From contig DLPA01000131.1 in assembly GCA_002479815.1 (NCBI GenBank), positions 4,543 to 23,788 of the forward strand: 19,246 nt of DNA, in the 5' to 3' direction. This document shows, piece after piece, positions 1 to 7,044 of the stretch. Position 1 is the stretch's first letter. Every line of letters starts with the position of its first letter. A program made the position numbers and the translations under genes. The stretch comes from a bacterium UBA7470. Its GTDB lineage: Bacteria > Pseudomonadota > Gammaproteobacteria > Burkholderiales > Burkholderiaceae_C. The notes under the pieces are model-generated. The model searched no databases. It was not told the DNA's origin and saw nothing but the letters and a program-made list of their open reading frames with translations.

Positions 1-1302
1 TACGACTCGGACAAAATGGCCGACGTGTTGGGCGCAGCGCAAGGCTACGAAGCCACCGACGACCCCGAGCAAGCCGATTTGATCTTGTTCAACACCTGTT
101 CGGTACGCGAAAAAGCGCAAGAAAAAGTATTTTCTGACTTGGGTCGCGTCAAACACCTGAAGAAAAAAGGCGTGTTGATCGGTGTGGGCGGTTGCGTCGC
201 CAGCCAAGAAGGGGCTGCCATCATCGAGCGTGCGCCCTATGTGGATGTGGTGTTTGGCCCGCAAACCCTGCACCGTTTGCCCGAAATGCTCAAGGCGCGT
301 GAACGCCTGTCGCGCCCGCAGGTGGACATCAGTTTCCCTGAAATTGAGAAGTTCGATCACCTGCCGCCTGCACGGGTCGAAGGCGCATCGGCCTTTGTAT
401 CCATCATGGAAGGTTGCTCCAAATATTGCAGCTACTGCGTCGTGCCCTACACCCGTGGCGAAGAAGTCAGCCGTCCGTTTGAAGACGTGTTGGTCGAGGT
501 TGCAGGCTTGGCCGAACAGGGCGTGAAAGAAGTCAATTTGCTCGGCCAAAACGTCAACGCCTATCGCGGCAAGATGGGCGATACCGACGAGATTGCCGAC
601 TTTGCGCTGTTGCTGGAGTATGTGGCCGACATCCCCGGTATCGAGCGCATTCGCTACACCACCAGCCACCCCAACGAGTTCACGCCGCGCCTGATCGAGG
701 CTTACGCCAAAATTCCGCAGCTCGTCAGCCACCTGCATTTGCCCGTGCAACACGGCAGCGACAAAATTTTGATGGCGATGAAACGCGGCTACACCGCTCT
801 CGAATACAAGAGCACCATCCGCAAGCTGCGTGCAGTGCGGCCTGAACTTTCTTTAAGCTCAGACTTCATCGTCGGTTTCCCTGGCGAAACGGAGGACGAT
901 TTCAATAAGCTGATGAAATTGATCGAAGACATCGGCTTTGATGCCTCGTTCAGCTTCATTTTCAGCCCCCGTCCGGGCACGCCTGCGGCGAACTTGAGCG
1001 ACGACACGCCTCACGAGGTCAAACTCAAACGCCTGCAACACCTGCAAGCCACCATCGAGGCCAACGTCCGCCGCATCAGCGCCAGCCGCCAAGACACGGT
1101 GCAGCGCATTTTGGTCGAAGGGCCATCGCGCAAAGATGCCAGCGAGCTGATGGGCCGCACCGAATGCAACCGCATCGTCAACTTCCCCGGTGGCCCGTAC
1201 CCTCAGCGTCTGATCGGTCAGATGCTGGACGTGCGCATCACCCAAGCCCTGCCTCACTCATTGCGCGGTGAGTTGGCGCTTGAATCGTTGCAATACGACT
1301 GA
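1..1302 (+). CDS. miaB: tRNA-2-methylthio-N6-dimethylallyladenosine synthase MiaB (5' end outside window)
   Basis: MiaB is a radical SAM methylthiotransferase that adds the 2-methylthio group to i6A37 of tRNAs reading UNN codons. The reading frame is open from base 1 (YDSDKMADVLG) and matches the family just after the N-terminal TWGCQMN motif, so about 15-20 residues, including the first Cys of the auxiliary cluster, lie outside the window; the ATG at 16 is internal. Within the window, the other two auxiliary-cluster Cys are in NTCSV (bases 97-99) and VGGCVAS (193-195). The radical SAM CxxxCxxC is GCSKYCSYC (Cys codons at 415, 427 and 436). The last 65 or so residues fit the TRAM RNA-binding domain. 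The frame is intact to the TGA at 1300-1302. It converges with gspF across the inverted-repeat spacer. Family assignment is very secure. Confidence 0.97.
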   Translation, partial: YDSDKMADVLGAAQGYEATDDPEQADLILFNTCSVREKAQEKVFSDLGRVKHLKKKGVLIGVGGCVASQEGAAIIERAPYVDVVFGPQTLHRLPEMLKARERLSRPQVDISFPEIEKFDHLPPARVEGASAFVSIMEGCSKYCSYCVVPYTRGEEVSRPFEDVLVEVAGLAEQGVKEVNLLGQNVNAYRGKMGDTDEIADFALLLEYVADIPGIERIRYTTSHPNEFTPRLIEAYAKIPQLVSHLHLPVQHGSDKILMAMKRGYTALEYKSTIRKLRAVRPELSLSSDFIVGFPGETEDDFNKLMKLIEDIGFDASFSFIFSPRPGTPAANLSDDTPHEVKLKRLQHLQATIEANVRRISASRQDTVQRILVEGPSRKDASELMGRTECNRIVNFPGGPYPQRLIGQMLDVRITQALPHSLRGELALESLQYD

Positions 1303-1337
1303 TTCGCTCGATGTCGGTCTCCCAGCTTGAAAAAATA

Positions 1338-1571
1338 ATAGTAAAAAATATGAGCTGCTCACGCAATAAAATCAAGTCATAGAGCTAAAAAAACAATTTA
1401 AAAAAAGGTTTTTTCTTTAAAAAATAAGCCTTCAAAGTTCAAAAAATCGGTGCATGGGCAGTCTTCAGCCGGTTTTTTGATGTTTTTTAAGACGTTTTGA
1501 TCTTTTTTCGCAAACTAAAAACGGGTATATCTGTCTTTTTTGTTGCGTGAGCAGCTCACTTTTTTTGCTCT
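1338..1571. repeat. 234-bp inverted-repeat-bounded AT-rich element, copy 1
   Basis: The 337-bp spacer between miaB and gspF (1303-1639) holds no gene. Most of it is an AT-rich block bounded by inverted arms at 1338-1366 and 1543-1571, 29 nt each with 25 matches. The inner 16 nt, TGAGCTGCTCACGCAA at 1351-1366, recur perfectly inverted at 1543-1558. The interior (about 176 bp) is rich in A and T runs and has no meaningful ORF. A second copy lies at 15333-15564 in the same orientation: both left arms start ATAGT, while both right arms, read inverted, have AGC at that place. The element sits between convergent genes, so a bidirectional 3'-end or terminator role is plausible. It could also be a non-autonomous mobile element; no clear target duplication was seen. 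Confidence 0.8.
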
Positions 1572-1639
1572 ACTTTTTAGGTGTTCACATGGGGTCTGGT
1601 ACCCACTCATAAGTCACGCTGTGGACACCCTGTCCCCCG

Positions 1640-2869
1640 TCACCGCACCAGTTGATTGAGTTGAATGATGGGCAGCAGGACTGCCAGCACAATCAGCATG
1701 ACCACCAAGCCCATCACCACAATGAGCAACGGTTCCAAAATGGTCGCCAGTTGTAGGGCACGGCGCTGTACCTCGGTGCTGAGTTGGTGGGCTGCACGTT
1801 GCAGCATCAGGGGTAACTGTCCGGTTTGTTCACCCAGACGTGCAAACAAGGCCAATAGACCCGGAAAGCGCGACTTGCTGCTCAAGGCCGAGGCCAAGGG
1901 CGCACCTTCACGCACCAAAATCAAGGCATCCAAGGCATCGGCACGCATGGCACGGTTGTTCAGGGTGTCTGCTGCCGTCTGCAAGGCTTTCAAAATGGGG
2001 ACACCTGCTGCTACCAGCATGGCCAAGGTGCTGGCAAAGCGGGCGGCGTTGTAGCTGCGGCTGAGGCGACCGATGAGGGGTAGGCGCAGCCAAGCCGCAT
2101 CCAAACGCTCGCGCAGGGCTTCATGGCGACGTGCCAACGACAAGGTCATCGCCACCCCAACCCCCACCAAAGCGGCCCACCAACCCCATTCCCGCACAAA
2201 GGCGCTGAGGGCCAGCATCGCTGTGGTCAACAGCGGCAACGCACGTTTGCTGCCCGCAAACACCGAGGCCACTTGCGGTACGACGTAAGTCACCAAAAAC
2301 AGGACGATGACCAAGGCCACCACACTGACGATGGCTGGATACAGCGATGCGCCTATGAGTTTGGAGCGCAGCGTCAAGCTGGCATCCAAGTCGTCGGCCA
2401 AGCGTTCGAGTACTTCGCCCAATGCACCGCTTTGCTCACCCGCTGCAATCACGGCGGTATAGACGTGCTCAAATTCGTGTGGATGAGCCTCCAGCGCACG
2501 CGCAAAGCTGGAGCCTGCATTCACCTCGGCTCTGAGGGTGGCCAAAATGTAGCGTTGCCGTTCGTCTTCGGCCTCATCGGTCAGCGAGGCCAAGGCACGC
2601 TCTAGAGGCAGTCCAGCGCCCACCAAGCCTGCCATCTGCCGCGTCCACACGGCCAGTTGTGCTGCACTGAAGGCTCGCCCACCCCAACCGCGATGGTGTG
2701 TCTGCTGGGCAGTCTCCGTACCGATTTGCGCTGTGGCTGGCTCGACGGTCAAAGGCACCAGTCCCCGTGACCGCAGCATACTGCGGGCGGCGCGAGCGGT
2801 GTCGGCTTCTAGCAAGCCTTTTTCTGTGCTGCCGTTGTCGGTAAGGGCTTCAAAGGCGTAGGCGGGCAT
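1640..2869 (-). CDS. gspF: Type II secretion system inner-membrane platform protein GspF
   Basis: GspF is the polytopic inner-membrane protein of the T2SS that contacts the GspE ATPase and GspL. The protein is 409 residues, the usual length. It starts MPAYAFEAL, the typical GspF opening, and has two repeated GspF domains: about residues 70-195 (AVWTRQMAGLVGAGLPLERAL) and about 275-400 (ASTLAMLVAAGVPILKAL). Membrane segments are near 173-197, 225-245 and 375-400. The ATG at 2869 is preferred over an in-frame TTG at 2878, since TTGGAACC ahead of the ATG supplies a modest GGA ribosome site and the family start fits. It is the last gene of the gsp run, 42 bp after the unknown 743-residue ORF rather than directly after gspE, which is unusual. 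Identity is very secure. Confidence 0.96.
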   Translation of the reverse strand: MPAYAFEALTDNGSTEKGLLEADTARAARSMLRSRGLVPLTVEPATAQIGTETAQQTHHRGWGGRAFSAAQLAVWTRQMAGLVGAGLPLERALASLTDEAEDERQRYILATLRAEVNAGSSFARALEAHPHEFEHVYTAVIAAGEQSGALGEVLERLADDLDASLTLRSKLIGASLYPAIVSVVALVIVLFLVTYVVPQVASVFAGSKRALPLLTTAMLALSAFVREWGWWAALVGVGVAMTLSLARRHEALRERLDAAWLRLPLIGRLSRSYNAARFASTLAMLVAAGVPILKALQTAADTLNNRAMRADALDALILVREGAPLASALSSKSRFPGLLALFARLGEQTGQLPLMLQRAAHQLSTEVQRRALQLATILEPLLIVVMGLVVMLIVLAVLLPIIQLNQLVR

Positions 2870-2911
2870 AGGTTCCAAATATAAAACGTGTGCTTTTGAG
2901 GCGCATCGAAA

Positions 2912-5143
2912 TCAGGGTTGTGCCATTTTGCATCCCAAGAGCTGCGCTCCCGGGCAATCCAGCGTCGGGCGCTTACCGCTGCGTGTCGCATCACGATGCA
3001 GCTCAACCCCCGCCAGCAGCTTAGAGCCTTGGGGCAAATGACTCAATTGACTCGCCTGCCACTGTGTCCATTGCTCCAACCACTCGACCCAAGCCGCGTC
3101 TAAGGGGGGAGGACTAGGACGACCTCGCATGGTGGGCGAGACAGCGTTTGTGTCTTGGGCAGGTAAAAATGCCAAGTATTGGGCGTGCCATGCCCCATGC
3201 ACGGCCAAGGTACCCAGCAGGGCGACTCTTTCTTGCGGACTGAGATGGGACTGCCGCGCCAGACGCTGCGCCAGCGTCTCCATGCCGCGCACCACCGTTC
3301 CTAACACCTCAGCCGCCTGTGCTTCGCGGGAGCTGCCATCTGCTGCAAGCCGTTTGCCAAAGGCGCGGACGTGATGTGCGGTGTGGGTGAGCAAGGCGAC
3401 GCTATCCGTCGGGGCTAAAGGGTCATCTGCCACATTCAGCCATGCTTGACTGGCCTGCAAAAACAAAGTGGTGATTTGGTCTAGGGCTGCATCACCATCC
3501 TCGCCACGGTCACGTACCTTGCGTTCCAAAGCCCACGCCAAATTCATACGCAAACTGATCAAGTCAGCAGCTGGCATTTGCGTCAGGGCATCACCCGCCG
3601 CGTTCAGCATCGCCAAAACAGCGGTGGGGTCACGATGCAAACGCTCAGGGGTATTTTGCCAGTTCAGACGGGCCAGTGTCACGGCCAAGGGTTGACCCGC
3701 ACTGGCAGACGCATGCTGCATCAACTCATCAACCAAATGCCACATCGCCTCAGATGATTGTCGAAGTTGTTGTTTTTCTACGGTTGCCAGTCGTTGTGCG
3801 GAGGCCAGTGCTTGTGTCCACACCGCAGCAGACAAAGCCATGGTGGGGGTTCGAGCCTGTCCCGCCACCTCTAGCATATGCACCAATCTGTGAAAACCGC
3901 GGGCACACGGACCACGGGGATGCGGGCTGTTGATGCGCCACGGTGGTCGAGACCACACTTGCTGAATTTTTTGTGCCATCGCTGGTGTTGTTCCCTGCTG
4001 ATCAGACGTGCTGTGCTTGGATAAACGCTCACACCAGGCCAACTCTTGTTGCAGCGCCTGTTGCCAGCGTTGGTATTGCACAGACGCATCGCGTCCCTCA
4101 AGGGCTTGGTGTGTTGCGTTTTCCAGCATCTGCCAGACGGCTTGTATCAACTGAGGACGTACACGTTGGTAGGCGGGCGTGATGGCTGTATCGCCCCACA
4201 CCACCCCACCGGGTATTTCTAAGGTGATCAAACGCCCACGGTGCTCAAACCACGCGGCGCATACCGATCCTTCACGCAAAGGGCACTGCCAAATGACTGG
4301 ATGTAGTGTGTAGCCCCCAGTCGTCGGCCAATGGTAGGCCAGTTCAGGCCAGAATCGGGTCAAGCGCGTGGTGGGGACGTGGCACGTCGTATCCGCCAAA
4401 TCAATCGGGAATACGCCCTCTTCTAAACCCCAACTGTGCAGGTCTTCGTTGCGCTCTACAAGATAGTCCAACTCACACACCCAGCCTGCCCAGAGTGGAC
4501 GGGTATCGCGATCTACAGTGGTGAACGCAGACCATAAAGACACGGTGCGGCTTGTCATTCCCAAACCTTCCTGATCTGGAAGCACTGCTTTGGTATGCAG
4601 CAAGGCTCGGTCTTTTTCTGTGAGCGCACGACTGCGCAGATGAATAGAAAAGACAGGACAAGCGGCGACCGTCGGGACTTGGCTGTTCACACACCAGTCT
4701 GTGACAGGCAAATGGACGGAAGGCCATGTCAGCTCCAGTGCCGGAAAACCATCCGCGCCCAAACGCTCAGGCCCCAGTTCGTCTGTGGCTTGGTCTTTCA
4801 AGCCCACCATGCCCGTGCGCACCAAAAACGGCAGATGCAAGGTCTGACGGACATCTAAAACGTCAAGCTGCATGGGCACGCCCGCCTTACCCGCCCCTGG
4901 TGCGTAGGTGACAGACCACGCCTCTTCACGCAAGACCGGAACCCTGGAGGTGCTGGTGTTGCTTTGATGGGTGTAGGCCACGTAAGACTTCCATCCCCAA
5001 TAAGCGCCGGCCAAGCCCAGCAGCATGAGGGCCATCGCTAAAAGCCCAAGAAACGAAATGGCGCCACGGCGTGAAGAGGCCCGCTTCACAGGAGGAAAAG
5101 AGACTGTGCAGAAGGCTTGGGGGTGGCGAGCCAAATAGGTCAT
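2912..5143 (-). CDS. Unknown 743-residue bitopic membrane protein inserted between gspE and gspF
   Basis: I do not recognise this protein. It has a short basic N-terminus, a single hydrophobic segment at about residues 28-50 (after SRRG at 24-27), and a large domain of nearly 690 residues predicted to be periplasmic. That domain splits into a Trp-rich, probably beta-rich part (about 65-325) and a long, mostly helical part (about 325-700). Ten of its eleven Cys follow the membrane segment (151, 162, 223, 254, 287, 295, 371, 413, 730, 738), suggesting disulfides. SRRGAISFLGLLAMALMLLG resembles a class III prepilin signal without Glu at +5, as in GspK. The ATG at 5143 is preferred over a TTG at 5161; a GAGG site overlaps the upstream stop codon. 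It follows the Uma2-like ORF by 14 bp and precedes gspF by 42 bp, so co-expression with the T2SS is likely. Composition is similar to its neighbours. That it is a gene is well supported; its function is open. Confidence 0.85.
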   Translation of the reverse strand: MTYLARHPQAFCTVSFPPVKRASSRRGAISFLGLLAMALMLLGLAGAYWGWKSYVAYTHQSNTSTSRVPVLREEAWSVTYAPGAGKAGVPMQLDVLDVRQTLHLPFLVRTGMVGLKDQATDELGPERLGADGFPALELTWPSVHLPVTDWCVNSQVPTVAACPVFSIHLRSRALTEKDRALLHTKAVLPDQEGLGMTSRTVSLWSAFTTVDRDTRPLWAGWVCELDYLVERNEDLHSWGLEEGVFPIDLADTTCHVPTTRLTRFWPELAYHWPTTGGYTLHPVIWQCPLREGSVCAAWFEHRGRLITLEIPGGVVWGDTAITPAYQRVRPQLIQAVWQMLENATHQALEGRDASVQYQRWQQALQQELAWCERLSKHSTSDQQGTTPAMAQKIQQVWSRPPWRINSPHPRGPCARGFHRLVHMLEVAGQARTPTMALSAAVWTQALASAQRLATVEKQQLRQSSEAMWHLVDELMQHASASAGQPLAVTLARLNWQNTPERLHRDPTAVLAMLNAAGDALTQMPAADLISLRMNLAWALERKVRDRGEDGDAALDQITTLFLQASQAWLNVADDPLAPTDSVALLTHTAHHVRAFGKRLAADGSSREAQAAEVLGTVVRGMETLAQRLARQSHLSPQERVALLGTLAVHGAWHAQYLAFLPAQDTNAVSPTMRGRPSPPPLDAAWVEWLEQWTQWQASQLSHLPQGSKLLAGVELHRDATRSGKRPTLDCPGAQLLGCKMAQP

Positions 5144-5157
5144 GGATCCAACACACC

Positions 5158-5538
5158 TCAAGATGCAGCAGCTTGGGCCAGTTCGTCATCCAAATCTGCC
5201 AAGACCTCAGCCACAGGCGCATCCAACTTGACATCGCGTTTGGTTTGGCGGTCTTGCAAATCGCGCTCGCTGCACGTCACAAACACATCCGGGTAGAAAA
5301 ACACATGGGCCGCATCCACGCGCAGCTTCACATCGCTCATGTACACCCGGCAACGGGTATGACGCAGATGCTGACGCAGCGCCAATGCCATGTTCAGTGC
5401 GGCACTGGCATGGCGGTCTTCGCCGCCCGCCATTGCAAACACTTCACCGCGCACGTATTCGTATTTCTCGGCTTGTTCGGCCTCCCACGCTAAGTAATCT
5501 TCAGGCGTGAGCGCAGATTTTTTTAGTGCATAGCCCAT
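5158..5538 (-). CDS. Uma2-family (DUF820) nuclease-like protein, C-terminally shortened
   Basis: This 126-residue ORF starts MGYALKKSALTPEDYLAWE and contains the N-terminal half of the Uma2/DUF820 PD-(D/E)XK-like fold: EKYEYVRGEVFAMAGG, a conserved His shortly after (EDRHASAALN), VYMSDVKLRV and the FYPDVFVTCSERD segment. Full-length members run to about 180-200 residues and continue with a KLVVEVLSPST-like strand and a YDRGxKF segment. Here the frame passes through KLDAPVAEVLADLDDE and stops, so roughly 60-70 residues are missing and nuclease activity is doubtful. I found no continuation in other frames. The ATG at 5538 has a good site (TGGAG, about 7 nt away); the longer TTG start at 5589 overlaps gspE and is rejected. 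It lies 47 bp after gspE. It may be a decaying insertion or a shortened functional variant. Confidence 0.75.
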   Translation of the reverse strand: MGYALKKSALTPEDYLAWEAEQAEKYEYVRGEVFAMAGGEDRHASAALNMALALRQHLRHTRCRVYMSDVKLRVDAAHVFFYPDVFVTCSERDLQDRQTKRDVKLDAPVAEVLADLDDELAQAAAS

Positions 5539-5585
5539 GATGAATCTCCAAGGTGGATGCCCTGAATGCCGTTGATGAGGTTCTA

Positions 5586-7025
5586 TCAATCCTTCGTCAC
5601 CCGCAGCAGTTCTTCTTGGCTGGTGATGCCCTGAGTCACCAGTCGCTGACCGTCTTCGCGCATCAGCACCAGCCCATTGGCACGGGCGGCTGCCAGCAGG
5701 TCGCTTTCAGCGGCTCGGTTATGGATGAGCGCACGTACATGGTCGTCCACCACCAGCAGCTCAAACACGCCGGTACGACCGGCATACCCCGTATGACCGC
5801 AGTGCTCGCAGCCCACAGGATGCCATTGGCCTTGGGGGTCTTGGCGCTTGCAGTGCGGGCAGAGCTTGCGCACCAGTCGCTGTGCCAACACACCCAATAA
5901 GCTGGAACTGAGCAAAAACGGCTCTATGCCCATGTCGGTCAAACGAGTCACGGCGCTGACCGCGTCATTGGTGTGCAAAGTCGCCAGCACCAAGTGCCCT
6001 GTGAGTGAGGCTTGGACGGCGATTTGCGCGGTTTCAAAGTCGCGGATTTCACCGATCATGATGACATCGGGGTCTTGCCGCAGAATGGCACGCAGGGCTT
6101 TGGCAAAACTCAGCTCGATTTTGGCGTTGATTTGGGTTTGTCCCACGCCGGGCAGCTCGTACTCAATTGGGTCTTCCACCGTCATGATGTTGCTGGTGCT
6201 GGCATCCAAACGCTGCAAGGCCGAATACAGCGTGGTGGTTTTGCCTGAGCCTGTCGGCCCTGTGACCAGCACAATGCCATGCGGTTGGGCGATGAGCGAG
6301 GCAAACCGCGCCAGCGCCTGCCCTTGCATCCCCACCGCTTCCAGCGTCAGGCGCGATTCGCTTTTATCCAGCAAGCGCAGCACCGCCCGCTCGCCGTGGG
6401 CGCTGGGCAAGGTGGAGACACGCACGTCAATGGCGCGTGTGCCCAAGCGCAAGCTGATGCGTCCGTCTTGCGGCAAGCGTTTTTCAGAAATATCCAACTC
6501 GGCCATGATTTTGAGGCGCGAAATCAAGGCGGCATGCAGGGCGCGATTGGGTTGCACCACATCTCGCAAACGCCCATCGACGCGAAAGCGCACGCTGGAA
6601 TGACGCTCGTAGGGTTCGATGTGGATGTCGCTCGCGCCGTCACGGGCGGCTTGCGACAGCAAGGCATTGAGCATCCGAATGATGGGCGCATCGTCGGCAG
6701 ATTCCAGCAAATCCTCCACCGCAGGCAAGTCCTGCATCATGCGCGACAGATCGACATCGCTTTGCACCTCACTGACCACCGCCGCTGCACCCCCGCTGCT
6801 GGTTTGGTCGGCATAGACGGTGCTGATGCGTTGGGCCAGCAAAGTGGCCGGGTGACGTTGCAGCTCGCGGGGCTGGTACTGGCGCATCACTTCACTGAAG
6901 GCAGACCATTGGAGCGCATCAGGCGCTTGATCGGACTCGCCCCAATGCAGCACCAGCACCTCACCGTCTTGCTCTAAAAGCAGTTGGTGTTCACGGGCAT
7001 ACGCATAAGGCAGGGGGTATTTCAC
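5586..7025 (-). CDS. gspE: Type II secretion system ATPase GspE
   Basis: GspE is the cytoplasmic hexameric ATPase that drives pseudopilus assembly through GspL and GspF. The 479-residue product has the T2SSE fold: N-terminal domain (1-110), N2D with DGASDIHIEPY (129-139) and VRFRVDGRLRD, and the motor domain. Walker A is GPTGSGKT (256-263), the Asp box follows (MTVEDPIEYE), Walker B is DVIMIGEIRD (320-329), and the His box is HLVLATLHTNDA. The zinc-binding tetracysteine is CPHC (389-392) and CEHC (406-409). The start is a GTG at 7025 with GAGG six nt upstream; an ATG-less extension to 7157 would lie inside gspD and is rejected. gspD ends 19 bp upstream. Normally gspF follows directly; here two other ORFs intervene. 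Confidence 0.96.
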   Translation of the reverse strand: MKYPLPYAYAREHQLLLEQDGEVLVLHWGESDQAPDALQWSAFSEVMRQYQPRELQRHPATLLAQRISTVYADQTSSGGAAAVVSEVQSDVDLSRMMQDLPAVEDLLESADDAPIIRMLNALLSQAARDGASDIHIEPYERHSSVRFRVDGRLRDVVQPNRALHAALISRLKIMAELDISEKRLPQDGRISLRLGTRAIDVRVSTLPSAHGERAVLRLLDKSESRLTLEAVGMQGQALARFASLIAQPHGIVLVTGPTGSGKTTTLYSALQRLDASTSNIMTVEDPIEYELPGVGQTQINAKIELSFAKALRAILRQDPDVIMIGEIRDFETAQIAVQASLTGHLVLATLHTNDAVSAVTRLTDMGIEPFLLSSSLLGVLAQRLVRKLCPHCKRQDPQGQWHPVGCEHCGHTGYAGRTGVFELLVVDDHVRALIHNRAAESDLLAAARANGLVLMREDGQRLVTQGITSQEELLRVTKD

Positions 7026-7044
7026 AAATGACCTCGCTTGGCGC

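Noticed and set aside
1623..1635. Small hairpin GGACA-CCC-TGTCC after gspF
   Set aside because: Only a 5-bp stem with no T run after it on the minus strand; too weak for a terminator.
5848..6603. Long plus-strand ORF (251 codons) opposite gspE
   Set aside because: It is antisense to a motif-complete gspE, has no family resemblance and reflects codon bias of the real gene.
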